This document shows, in pieces, positions 1-9,199 of a stretch of 64,000 nucleotides of DNA. The position numbers were made by a program, and so were the translations under genes. Below the pieces are notes generated by a model. That model saw nothing but the letters and a program-made list of their open reading frames with translations. It was not told the origin of the DNA and searched no databases. Source of the stretch: Microglena sp. YARC (taxonomy: Eukaryota; Chlorophyta; Chlorophyceae; Chlamydomonadales; Chlamydomonadaceae); assembly GCA_022414725.1 (NCBI GenBank), contig CM039462.1:94719363-94783362 (forward strand), given 5' to 3'. The stretch's first letter is position 1. Each line of letters begins with the position of its first letter.

Positions 1-718
1 CACACACCACAGAGCCCCCCACCCACAAACACTTTGCCCCCCACCCACCCACCCACCCACCCCTTACACGCACACACCCCACTAAGAGCCCCCCACCCAC
101 CTAGCCACCACAGGCTCTCCCCCCATGTTCAGTGATCTTGGTCCACAGCTCATTCCGCGGGTTGACGGTGATGAACACATGCGCTTGCTCACAACTCAAA
201 ACCAAACAGCCACATCCCATGCCCCTTACCCAATAAGCCCCACACCCACTACGCCACACACGTTACCCCAGACCTCCCCCCCTTCCCCATGCCTCATGCC
301 CCCACCCACTTCGCCCCCCACCCACCTAGCCTCCACTGACTCTCCCACACAGAGCCCCCCACCAACCTAGCCACCCACCCAGAGAGCCCTACACACAAAC
401 ACACACTTCGCCCCCCACCCATCTAGCCACCACTGACTCTCCCACACAGAGCCCCCCACCCACCTAGCCACCACTGACTCTCCCACACAGAGCCCCCCAC
501 CCACCTAGCCACCACTGACTCGAGTCATGAGAGTCATGACTCTCCCACACAGAGCCCCCCACCCACCTAGCCACCCACCCAGAGAGCCCTACACACACAC
601 ACATACACACACACACACACACGTTGCCCCCCACCCACCTAGCCACCACTGACTCTCCCACACAGAGCCCCCCAAACAACCTAGCCACCCACCCAGAGAG
701 CCCTACACACACACACGC

Positions 719-754
<36 letters not shown>

Positions 755-873
755 AGCCCCCCACCCACCTAGCCACCACTGACTCTCCCACACAGAGCCC
801 CCCACCAACCTAGCTACACACCCAGAGAGCCCTACACACACACACACACACACACACTTTGCCCCCCACCCAC
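1..873 (-). repeat. Minisatellite built from a GAF exon 3' end, with CA tracts
   Basis: Imperfect tandem units around the motif tagccaccactgactctc alternate with (CA)n tracts near 590-625, 705-755 and 832-860. Read on the minus strand, each unit is the last ~25 nt of the exon at 874-1080 followed by its GTGGGT donor. A longer decayed copy of the same exon lies at 121-205 and shares the block ttcagtgatcttggtcc. Long open frames here are repeat translations, not genes. Confidence 0.8.
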
Positions 874-1080
874 CTAGCCACCACTGGCTCTCCCCCATGT
901 TCAGTGATCTTGGTCCACAGCTCATTCCGCGGGTTGTCGGTGATGAAGACATGCGCTTGCTCACAACTCAACACATCCTTCAGCGCGGCTCGCACTAGCT
1001 CGAGCACATGCTGAAGGTCCCCAGCAGAGTTTAGCAGTTTGAAGTGTGTGTGGAGCGATGCCAGGCGTTCTCGCTCTTTC
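874..1080 (-). CDS. Exon 3 of tandem-GAF protein (linker and start of GAF2), partial
   Basis: This minus-strand exon starts after a CCCACAG acceptor and ends TGGCTAG before a GTGGGT donor. The frame opens KERERLASLHTHFKLLN, a charged linker helix, and continues through LVRAALKDVLSCEQAHVF to NELWTKITEHG. The last part matches the opening helix and first strand of a GAF domain. The exon begins with one base that completes the AG left by the exon at 3795-3910, so the two join in phase. GAF domains bind cyclic nucleotides or other small ligands, and tandem pairs occur in phosphodiesterases and adenylyl cyclases. No catalytic domain lies in the window, so the enzyme class is unknown. The rest of GAF2 would lie beyond position 1. 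Decayed partial copies lie on both sides. Confidence 0.6.
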
Positions 1081-2252
1081 CTGTGGGTTCAGGGTACAGG
1101 GTCCAGGTGAAGGGTTCGGGTGTCAAGATTTATAGTTGCACAGTTTGAAGTGTGTGTGGAGCGATGCCAGGCGTTCTTGCTCTTTCCTGTGGGTTCAGGG
1201 TACAGGGTCCAGGTGAAGGGTTCAGGTGACAAGGTTTATAGTTGCACAGTTTGAAGTGTGTGTGGAGCGATTCCAGGCGCACGCACTAGCTCCAGCACAT
1301 GCTGAAGGTCCCCAGCAGATTTCAGCAGTTTGAAGTGTGTGTGGAGCGATGCCAGGCGTTCTCGCTCTTTTCTGTGGGTTCAGGGTACAGGGTTCAGGTG
1401 AAGGGTTCAGGTGTCAAGGATCAGAGTTTAGCAGTTTGAAGTGTGTGTGGAGGGATGTCAGACGTTCGCGCTCTTTCCTATAGGTTTAGGTTTGGGTTAG
1501 CCTCTTTAGCGATTACAATGGTCTAGTGGTAGACCAGATTGCTAAGGAACGAAGAGTCGGGGGTTCGACTCCCCCTTCGGTCGCTCTTGGCGTTGCAGGT
1601 CGTCGTCAACCGCGATGGTAGCTTGTCCAGTTGAGGTAGGAGACCGCTCCCTACCCGCGTACGACGGGCTCCCTTAACACCACGCCCCACCAGGCGTTAT
1701 CATTACCTTAGGTTTGGGTTGAAACATTTAGTGATGGTAGTTCAGGTTCCAAGGTTTCAGGTTTCAGGATTTGACGTTTCAGTATAGCGCATTTTGAAGT
1801 GTGTGTGGAGCGATGCTAGACCCTCCCGCCCTTTCTTATAGGTTCAGGTGAAGGGTTCAGGTGTCAAAGGTTTATAGTTTAGCAGTTTGAAGAGTGTGTG
1901 GCGTCCGCGCTCTTTCCTGTGGGTTCAGGGTCCAGGGTTTGGATGTAACAGTTAGTAGTGGTATTGATAAGATGCAGGGTCCTGGTGGAGGGTTCAGGTG
2001 TCGAGGATCAGAGTCGTGCAGTTTCAAGTGTGTGTGGAGCGACGCCAGGCGTTCTCACTCTTTCCTTTAGATCCAGGTTTTGGTTGAAACAGTTAGTGGT
2101 GGTAGTTCAGGTTGGATTCAGAGTTAGACGTTTCAGAGTTAAGCAGTTTGAAGTGTGTGTGGAGTGATGCCAGGCGTACGCCCTCTTTCCTGTGGGTCCA
2201 GGGTCCAGGGTTTGGATGCAACAGTTAGTAGTGGTATTGATAGGAGTAGTTT
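1081..2252 (-). repeat. Repeated copies of the exon 3 5' part
   Basis: The block gcagtttgaagtgtgtgtgg, which encodes the HTHFKLLN part of the exon at 874-1080 on the minus strand, recurs with its preceding acceptor region near 1040, 1145, 1250, 1330, 1435, 1795, 1885, 2025 and 2150. Spacers such as ggttcagggtacagggt lie between copies. One copy (1270-1345) also contains the following exon segment. The copies differ by substitutions and indels and lack long joint frames, so they look like pseudo-exons. A SINE interrupts the array at 1508-1707. Confidence 0.7.
1508..1707 (+). mobile_element. tRNA-headed SINE, copy 1
   Basis: The first 78 nt resemble a tRNA. AGCGATT can pair with GGTCGCT across the ends, GGTCTAGTGGTAGACC forms a D-arm with an A-box-like sequence, and GGGGG-TTCGACT-CCCCC forms a T-arm with a B box. 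The anticodon stem pairs poorly, so a working tRNA is unlikely. The following ~120 nt body, ending ccaccaggcgttatcatta, recurs on the minus strand at 23562-23682 and 33874-33987. A tRNA head with Pol III boxes on a dispersed body is the SINE architecture. No poly-A or simple-repeat tail and no clear target duplication were seen. Confidence 0.65.
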
Positions 2253-2312
2253 TTTTGGCGGACCCCCCTCTTCAAGGGGGCGGGAGTCCACAGGGTCACC
2301 CTGTTGTCTGTG
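2253..2312 (+). repeat. Dispersed hairpin repeat, copy 1
   Basis: The segment contains cccctcttcaagggggcggg, which can form a short C/G hairpin, followed by cacagggtcaccctgttgtc. A diverged copy lies in the same orientation at 8703-8764. No terminal repeats or coding capacity are visible, and the family is unknown. Confidence 0.6.
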
Positions 2313-2370
2313 CGTGTGTAGGTATTGATAGTAGTAGTTTGCACCCGCATGCGGCCACCACCATTGGCAC

Positions 2371-3345
2371 ATGCACGCCCTTTTACACTTGCACAGCCTG
2401 TAACACACACTTGCACACCCTTCTACACACGCACACTCTCAGCGCACCTAGCCTTACCATGCAGCTTGGCCTTGGCAATGGCATATTTTTATACATGCAC
2501 CCACATGCACCCACCCTTGGCACATGCATGCCCTTTTACACTTGCACAGCCTGTAACACACACTTGCACACCCTTCTACACACGCACACTCTCAGCGCAC
2601 CTAGCCTTACCATGCAGCTTGGCCTTGGCAATGGCATATTTTTATACATGCACCCACATGCACCCACCCTTGGCACATGCATGCCCTTTTACACTTGCAC
2701 AGCCTGTAACACACACTTGCACACCCTTCTACACACGCACACTCTCAGCGCACCTAGCCTTACCATGCAGCTTGGCCTTGGCAATGGCATATTTTTATAC
2801 ATGCACCCACATGCACCCACCCTTGGCACATGCACGCCCTTTTACACTTGCACAGCCTGTAACACACACTTGCACACCCTTCTACACACGCACACTCTCA
2901 GCGCACCTAGCCTTACCATGCAGCTTGGCCTTGGCAATGGCATATTTTTATACATGCACCCACATGCACCCACCCTTGGCACATGCACGCCCTTTTACAC
3001 TTGCACAGCCTGTAACACACACTTGCACACCCTTCTACACACGCACACTCTCAGCGCACCTAGCCTTACCATGCAGCTTGGCCTTGGCAATGGCATGTTT
3101 TTATGCATGCACCCACATGCACCCACCCTTGGCACATGCACGCCGTTTTACACTTGCACAGCCTGTAACACACACTTGCACACCCTTCTACACACGCACA
3201 CTCTCAGCGCACCTAGCCTTACCATGCAGCTTGGCCTTGGAAATGGCATATTTTTATACATGCACCCACATGCACCCACCCTTGGCACATGCACGCCCTT
3301 TTACACTTGCACAGCCCGTAACACACGCAAGCGAACTCTAAAAAA
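2371..3345 (-). repeat. 153-bp minisatellite carrying a GAF exon 2 tail and splice donor
   Basis: Units start at 2371, 2524, 2677, 2830, 2983, 3136 and 3289, so the period is exactly 153 bp over six full units and a partial one, with very few differences. Each unit contains ttaccatgcagcttggcctt. On the minus strand this reads as the GAF helix segment AIAKAKLH followed by GTAAGG, a good splice donor. The corresponding authentic exon end is at 3795. Open frames of 338 and 395 codons across the array follow from the unit being divisible by three. Confidence 0.9.
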
Positions 3346-3794
3346 AAACTCAACTAAAACCAGGTCAAAACTATACTAAAACCTGTACTTCAGCATACCT
3401 GGCCTTCTCATGCACCTTGACCTTGGCAATGGCTTGCAATGCTGCATACGACTTGTTTACACATGCACCCACATGCACCCACCCTTGGCACATGCACGCC
3501 CTTTTACACTTGCACAGCCTGTTACACACACACACACGCAAACTATACTAAAAGAAAAAAACTCTACCAAAACGTATAAAAAAACTCTACAAAAACCTCT
3601 ACTTCAGCGTACCTGGCCTTCTCATGAAGCTTTGCCTTGGCAATGGCTTGCAATGCTGCATAAGACTTGTTTACACATGCACCCATATAAACCCACCCTT
3701 GGCACATACACGCCCTTTTACACTCGCGTACCCTTTAACACATACGCAAACCCTAAGGAAAAAAACCTCTACAAAAACCTATATTTCACCGTAC
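3346..3794 (-). repeat. Older diverged units of the exon 2 tail array
   Basis: Two further copies of the exon tail, near 3400-3450 and 3605-3665, each carry a donor-like GTA(T/C)G junction and cattggcaagc-type sequence. They are separated by AT-rich spacers with short A runs. Their spacing (about 200 bp) and divergence suggest they are older than the regular 153-bp array to the left. Confidence 0.65.
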
Positions 3795-3910
3795 CTGGCC
3801 CTCTCATGCAGCTTTGCCTTGGCAATGGCATTTCCCAAGTGGGTGCCGAATAGCTTAAGGTGCATCTCGTCAGATTTAGTAAAGCGAGGTGCTTCTTTCT
3901 TGTTCACAGC
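3795..3910 (-). CDS. Exon 2 of tandem-GAF protein (end of GAF1)
   Basis: The exon begins after acceptor CTACTTCAG and ends GGGCCAG before GTACGG. It encodes AVNKKEAPRFTKSDEMHLKL followed by FGTHLGNAIAKAKLHERA. This is the classic end of a GAF domain: a strand ending in xAVNKK, then FTxxDE, then a long helix with AIxxAxLxE. It follows exon 1 (5914-6267) in phase 0, giving VAVLQ-AVNKK, and leaves two bases for the exon at 874-1080. Partial duplicates lie just upstream at 3985-4080 and 4148-4195. Confidence 0.75.
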
Positions 3911-3984
3911 CTGAAGTAGCAAGAGGGAAGGTGCACCAATTAAAAATAATACATTGTTGAATGTTTTCATTATAAGTATATAAT

Positions 3985-4195
3985 TCACGCATCATGCGAA
4001 TAGCTTGAGGTGCATCTCGTCGGATTTAGTAGGGCGAGGTGCTTCTTTCTTGTTCACAGCCTGTACAAGCAAGAGGGAAGGTACGCCGATTAAAAAACAT
4101 AGTTGAATGCAATAATTTAAATTACATACTTCCAAAGTAGGGGTCCAATATCATGAAGTTTATTTCATCAGATTAAGCAAAGCGAGGGGCTTCTT
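3985..4195 (-). pseudogene. Two decayed copies of GAF exon 2
   Basis: The stretch 3985-4080 repeats most of exon 2 with small changes (FTKSDE becomes PTKSDE) and keeps an acceptor-like sequence. The stretch 4148-4195 is shorter and more diverged, with an in-frame break. Neither contains the final helix with its donor, so they are read as exon duplicates that lost function. Confidence 0.65.
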
Positions 4196-4349
4196 TCTCT
4201 CTCTCCCACCCACCTGCAGCACTGCCACATACTTACCATTTGACTGCCCCCCACCACCACCACCACCACCGCCACCACACACACACACACACACACACAT
4301 GCAGCACCGCCACATACTTACCATTTGACTGCCCCCACCCCCACACACC

Positions 4350-4382
<33 letters not shown>

Positions 4383-4712
4383 TCCCACAGACACACACAC
4401 ACACCTGCAGCACCGCACACATACTTACCATTTGACTGCCCCCCACCCCCACACACCCACACCCACGCACACACACTCCCACACACTTGCAACACAGCCA
4501 CATGCTTGCCATGCGCATCGCTGATAGCTCTCTCTCTCACACACACCACCAAATAAACACACACACACCCACCACCATCACCCCCTCCGCCACAACCACT
4601 TCCACCCTACCCCCCCCACCACCACCACCACCCACACATCCCCCCCCCCCCACACACACACACACACCATCAACACCGACCCCACCCCACACCACACACA
4701 TACAAACACACA
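4196..4712 (-). repeat. Exon 1 tail fragments in CA/CCA microsatellite
   Basis: Short blocks near 4212-4245, 4300-4330, 4408-4438 and 4490-4530 read on the minus strand as GKYVAVLQ or GKHVAVLQ, the last residues of exon 1, followed by GTG. They are separated by (CA)n, (CCA)n and CCCCCACC tracts. Open frames on both strands are low complexity. Confidence 0.65.
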
Positions 4713-4872
4713 CACCTGCAACACGGCCACAATGCTTTCCATGCGAGCCATTGATAGCGCAGGACAGCAACGAGCGTGTCTTGAAGCCTGTCATCTTGTC
4801 CGTGGTCGGGTTGAACCTAGGGTTACTATATGCATCCTCTGTGTTGATCAGCTCGCAGGTCTGAGCCACAAT
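4713..4872 (-). pseudogene. Decayed copy of GAF exon 1 3' half, copy A
   Basis: The minus strand resembles exon 1 from IVAQTCELINTEDAY through [16 protein letters not shown] to the VAVLQ end, but one or more extra bases near GKHCG shift the final frame. A GTG donor-like end adjoins a CA tract. It aligns with 5914-6080 of the intact exon. Confidence 0.7.
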
Positions 4873-5246
4873 GCCCACACACACACAATAAACACACACC
4901 ACCACCACCACCACCCTCTTCGCCACCACCACTTCCCCCCCCACCACCCTCCCCCCCCACCACCAACACCACACCCTACACACCAACACACACACACACA
5001 CAACCCACACAAATACACAAACCACAAACACCTGCAACACCACACATGCTTGCCATGCGCATCACTGATAACTCTCTCACACACACACAAAATAAACACA
5101 CACACCACCATCACCCTCTCCTTCACCACTTCCACCCTACCCCCCCCACGAACCCCCCCCACACACACCCCTACCCCCCGCACACACACACCACCACACA
5201 CACAGAAACACACACACATCAACACCCACTACAACCACACCATCCC
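4873..5246. repeat. CA/CCA microsatellite with one small exon tail
   Basis: Low-complexity (CA)n, (CCA)n and CCCCCCA tracts. A short exon 1 tail (minus strand, HGKHV-like) lies near 5025-5065. No other gene is visible. Confidence 0.7.
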
Positions 5247-5410
5247 ACAGACTCCAACACCGCCACATGCTTGCATGCGCGTCGCTGATAGCACAGCACA
5301 GCAGCGAGCACGTCTTGAAGCCTGTCATCTTGTCCGCGGCCGGGTTGAACCTGGGGTCACTACATGCATCCTCAATGTTGATCAGCTCGCTGGTCTGAGC
5401 CCCGATGCCC
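5247..5410 (-). pseudogene. Decayed copy of GAF exon 1 3' half, copy B
   Basis: The minus strand reads GAQTSELINIEDACSDPRF, then [21 protein letters not shown]. The frame then breaks because one base is missing where the intact exon has HGKHVAVLQ. Flanked by CA/CCA repeats. Confidence 0.7.
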
Positions 5411-5598
5411 ACACACACAAAATAAACACACATATACCACCACACCAACCACCACCACCCTCTTCGCCACCACCACTTCCACCCCCCACACCACCACCAC
5501 CACCCCTCCCCCCCCAACACCAACACCAACACCCTACACAACAACGACAGCACCCTACCCACCAACACCACCACCCACACAAACACCATCGCGTCCAC
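5411..5598. repeat. CCA/CA microsatellite between exon copies
   Basis: CCACCACCA and CAACACCAACACC tracts with no exon fragment. It repeats the spacer type seen on either side of the other exon copies. Confidence 0.7.
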
Positions 5599-5760
5599 CT
5601 GCAGCACCGCCACATGTTTGCCATGCGCGTCGCTGATAGCACAGCACAGCAGCTAGCGCGTCTTGAAGCCTGTCATCTTGTCCACGGTCGGGTTGAACCT
5701 CGGGTCTGCGTATCCATCCTCAATGTTGATCAGCTCGCCTGTCTGAGCCCCGATGCCCAC
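5599..5760 (-). pseudogene. Decayed copy of GAF exon 1 3' half, copy C
   Basis: The minus strand reads [18 protein letters not shown] and DKMTGFKTR, then a TAG stop, then LLCCAISDAHGKHVAVLQ with a GTGGAC donor. The stop after KTR makes this copy unusable as an alternative exon although its donor survives. Confidence 0.75.
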
Positions 5761-5913
5761 ACACACACAATAAACACACACACCACAATCACCACCACCC
5801 TCTTCCCCACCACCACTTCCACCACCACCCCCACCACCACCCTCCCCCACCACTACCAACTACAACACCCTACACACCAACACCACCACACACACAAACA
5901 CCATCACACCCAC

Positions 5914-6267
5914 CTGCAACACCGCCACATGTTTGCCATGCGCGTCGCTAATAGCACAGCACAGCAGCGAGCGTGTACTGAAGCCTGTCATCTTGTCCGC
6001 AGTCGGGTTGAACCTCGGGTCTGCATATGCATCCTCAATGTTGATCAGCTCGCCTGTCTGAGCCACAATGCCCACGATGCCCTCCCCGAACCGACAAGTC
6101 AACATAAAGCTCTTGTCGAACAAGCCACGTAGCTCTTTTGTGCGTTCAAAGACTAGGAATAGGCTGACCTTTTCGCAGCCGAGCAGTTCAATGGCAACCT
6201 CCCGCACGTTTGTGATTGCAGTGGTGACGTCAAGCTCAAGGGCCAGCTGGTTGATGAGCATGATCGC
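5914..6267 (-). CDS. Exon 1 of tandem-GAF protein (most of GAF1), partial gene
   Basis: This 354-nt minus-strand exon starts after acceptor CTCACCCAG and ends GTGTTGCAG before GTGGGT. It is open throughout in phase 0. It encodes [73 protein letters not shown] and CAISDAHGKHVAVLQ. These are the standard GAF elements: leading helix, DRxSLFL-like strand, the GIxGxVAxTG loop, the N-D-(A/P)-x-DPRF motif and the small-molecule pocket strand. The exon must have an upstream partner beyond 6267, since it starts internally. Three broken copies of its 3' half lie immediately downstream, and two short 5' copies lie upstream. The start codon and the effector domain are not in the window. Confidence 0.8.
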
Positions 6268-6640
6268 CTGGGTGAGTGCACATTAGTGAGTGCATGTTAG
6301 TGTGTGCATGTGTTAATGAGTATGCTAGTGTTTGCATGTGTGCATGTGCATGTCAGTGTGTGCATGTGTCTGTGTGCTCGTCCGTGATGAGCATGATCGC
6401 CTAGGTGAGTGCACATTAGTGTGTGCATGTTAGTGTGTGCACGTGTGCATGTATATGTTAGTGCTAGCATGTGTGCATGTGCATGTGCACGTCAGTGTGT
6501 GCATATTTATGTTAGTGTTAGCATGTGTGCATGTGCGTGTCAGTGTGTGCATGTATATGTTCGTGATTGTCGTGGTCACGTAGAGCTTGCGAGCGAATTG
6601 GTGGAGGAGCATGATCGCCTGGGTGAGTGGGAGGGAAGAT
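6268..6640 (-). pseudogene. Short copies of GAF exon 1 5' edge in TGCATG repeat
   Basis: Fragments at about 6386-6408 and 6560-6625 match the start of exon 1 with its acceptor (minus strand: CACCCAG or CACCTAG, then GCGATCATGCT). The second extends over [19 protein letters not shown]. They are set in GTGTGCATG repeats. Confidence 0.6.
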
Positions 6641-8640
6641 GGTTTGTGGGTTGGTTGCTTGGTTGATTGGTTGGTTGGTTAGTTGGTTGATTGGTTGGTT
6701 GGTTGGTTGGTTGGTTGGTTGGTTGGTTGGTTGGATGGTTGGTTGGTTGGTTATGTGATGAAAGGTGTGTGTTAGGTGTACGTGTCTGCATGTGCATGTA
6801 TGCATGTGCATGTCCATGTGTGCACGTTGGTGTGTGGATGTGCACCTTCATGTGTGCATGCTGATGTGTGCATGTGCATGTCTGTATATGTACGGTGGTG
6901 TGTGCACTTGCATGTCCGTGTGTGCATGTGCATGTCAGTGTTTGCATGTGCATGTTAGTGTGTGCACATGCATGATGGCATGTGCATGTGTGCATGTAAA
7001 TGTCAGTGCGTGCTTGCGCATGTGAATATTGGTGATTGCATGTGCATGTTAGTGTGTGCATGAGCATGTCGGTGTGTGCAAGCGCTTGTGCACGTGCATG
7101 TTAGTGTGCGCATGTGCATATGTTAGTGTGCGCATGTGAGTGTGTGCATGTGCATGTTAGTGTGTGCATGTGCATGTGCATGTTGGTGTGCGCATGTGTG
7201 TATGTTCATGTTAGTGTGTGCGTGTGTGCATGTACGTGTGTGCATGTACATGTTAGTGTGTGCATGTGTATGGCAGTGTGTGCATGTGCATGCTAGTGTG
7301 TGCATGTGCATGTAAGTGTGTGCATGTGTGTCTCTAAGTATGTGCATGTGCATGTTAGTGTGTGCATGTGTGTATCTAAGTGAGTGCATGTGCATATAAG
7401 TGTGTGCATGTACACATCTGCATGTGCATGTGTGCATATCAGTGTGTGCATGTGTGAATCTTAGTGTGGGCAAGTGCATGCCAGCGTGTGCATGTGCATG
7501 TGCACGTGCATATACGTGTGCATGTACACATCTGCATGTCAGCGTGTGCATGTGCATGCCAGCATCTGCATATATGCATGTGCATGCAATTGTGTACATC
7601 TGCATATCAGCATCTGCATATCAGCATCTGCACGTCAGTGTTTGCATGTAATTGTGTGCATGTGCATGTCAGTGTTTGCATGCAATTGTGTGCACGTGCA
7701 TGTAATTGTGCACATGTGGATGTCTGTGTTTGCATGGAATTGTGTGCACGTGCATGAGATTGTGTGCATGTAATTGTAGGCATGTGAATGTCAGTGCTTG
7801 CATGTAATTGTGTGCATGTGTGTGTCAGTGTGTGCACGGAACTATGTGCATGTACACGTGCATATCAGCCTATGCCTGTCATTGTGTGCATGTAATTGCG
7901 TGCATGTACACGTGCATGTAAGCATGGGCATGTAATGGTGTGCATGTGGCTGCCAGCAGCTGCATGCCAGCATGTGGATGTCAGTGTGTGCATGTAATTA
8001 CGTGCATGTACACGTGCATGTAAGCATGGGCATGTGATGGTATGCATGTGGCTGCCAGCATCTGCATATCAGTGTTTGCATATCTGTGTTGCATGTAATT
8101 ACGTGCATGTACACGTGCATGTCAGCATGGGCATGTGATGGTATGCATGTGGCTGCCAGCAACTGCATATCAGTGTTTGCATATCTGTGTTACATGTAAT
8201 TACGTGCGTGTACACGTGCATGTCAGCATGGGCATGTGATGGTGTGCATGTGGCTGCCAGCATCTGTATGTCAGCATGTGGATGTCAGTGTTAGCATATT
8301 ATTATGTGCATGCACACGTCAGCATGTGGATGTCAGTGTGTGCATGTAATTGTGTGCATGAGCGTGAAATTGTGTGCATGTAATTGTGTGCATGTGGATG
8401 TCAGTGTTTGCATGTACTTATGTGCATGTAACTGTGCATGTCGTCATGGGCATGTGATAGTGTGCACGTGGCTGCCAGCATCTGCATGCCAGCATGTGGA
8501 TGTCAGTGTTAGCATATTATTATGTGCATGTACACGTCAGCATGTGGATGTCAGTGTGTGCATGCAATTGTGTGCATGTGCGTGAAATCGTGTGCATGCA
8601 ATTATGTGCATGTGCGTGAAATTGTGTGCATGTGGATGTC
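6641..8640. repeat. TTGG tract and long TGCATG/GTGCATGT minisatellite
   Basis: (TTGG)n runs from about 6650 to 6752. About 1.85 kb of imperfect tgtgcatgtgcatg-type repeat follows, with TTAGTG or TCAGTG interruptions. From about 7900 to 8540 a longer repeat appears, of order 120 bp, containing catgtggctgccagcat and catgtacacgtgcatgt. Frames on both strands are open only because the unit lacks stops. No gene is visible. Confidence 0.85.
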
Positions 8641-8702
8641 CTCGACACCTTCCATAAATTACAGAGCAATTGAGGGGATGAGCAATGTATAAAGAATCGG
8701 AA

Positions 8703-8764
8703 TTTCTGGCGGAGCCCCCTCTTCTGGGGGGCGGGAGCCCTCAGGGTCACCCCATTGTCTGTCT
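8703..8764 (+). repeat. Dispersed hairpin repeat, copy 2
   Basis: It matches the copy at 2253-2312 over tggcgga-cccctctt-gggggcggga and the following cagggtcaccc-ttgtctgt. The loop and a few bases differ. Confidence 0.6.
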
Positions 8765-8973
8765 GACCAAAAAATTGAAGCCTAACACGTCAGCCACAGT
8801 CTCATGACTAACTTGCTTCCGTTGCCACCTGTCGCTCTGTCGCGAACACTATCCGCCAATTTGTAGTGTTGCTTGAGACGCAGCATAGAACTTATCTGGC
8901 CAGATTAGAGGTACAAAGAATGACGCACAACATGTTTCGAAAATCCAAATCCAAATCTAAATCATCTGCTGGC

Positions 8974-9045
8974 TTAAAACTTCCAAATGTTAGAGAGCTT
9001 GGCCTTGAGCTCAGCTGCCCAGAAGCGTTTGCATTCCTTGAGTAC
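8974..9045 (-). CDS. Possible second exon of small helical protein, or exon-tail duplicate
   Basis: After an acceptor GAAAAG the minus strand reads VLKECKRFWAAELKAKLSNI then WKF and a TAA stop. It would join the exon at 9113-9196 in phase 0 to give a 51-residue protein. Its second half (AAELKAKLSNIWK) resembles the end of the first exon (AEELRAELSNLTK), and the DNA also matches. It may therefore be a duplicated exon tail whose donor has decayed into a stop. Confidence 0.35.
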   Translation of the reverse strand, partial: VLKECKRFWAAELKAKLSNIWKF

Positions 9046-9112
9046 CTTTTCATATAAAAATGAAATATTGTAATTTCTTCATTCTTGATTTCAATTAATG
9101 TACGGCCTGTAC

Positions 9113-9196
9113 CTTGGTAAGGTTAGAGAGCTCGGCTCTGAGCTCCTCTGCCGTGAAGTTGTCATAGTTTTGCAGAGTAACCTCGGAATCAGCCAT
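9113..9196 (-). CDS. Possible first exon of small helical protein
   Basis: The minus strand starts with ATG and encodes MADSEVTLQNYDNFTAEELR and AELSNLTK, 28 residues, ending at AAG before a GTACAG donor. The sequence is acidic then amphipathic, consistent with an N-terminus leading into a helix. No family is recognised. The region to the right (9200-9480) would be its promoter side and is CTG/CTGGTG-rich. Confidence 0.4.
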
Positions 9197-9199
9197 AGT

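Noticed and set aside
1508..1585. Functional tRNA gene
   Set aside because: Acceptor, D and T arms are convincing but the anticodon stem does not pair, and the attached body is dispersed elsewhere, so a SINE head fits better.
2192..3379. 395-codon plus-strand frame of 51-residue repeats
   Set aside because: The 153-bp unit is divisible by three, and the meaningful content is an exon tail on the other strand.
4713..5760. Dscam-like mutually exclusive exons
   Set aside because: Each of the three extra copies has a stop or shift, so they cannot replace the intact exon productively.
6268..8640. Cys/His-rich proteins on both strands
   Set aside because: Pure translation of TGCATG repeats (CACVHV and HMHTLT types).
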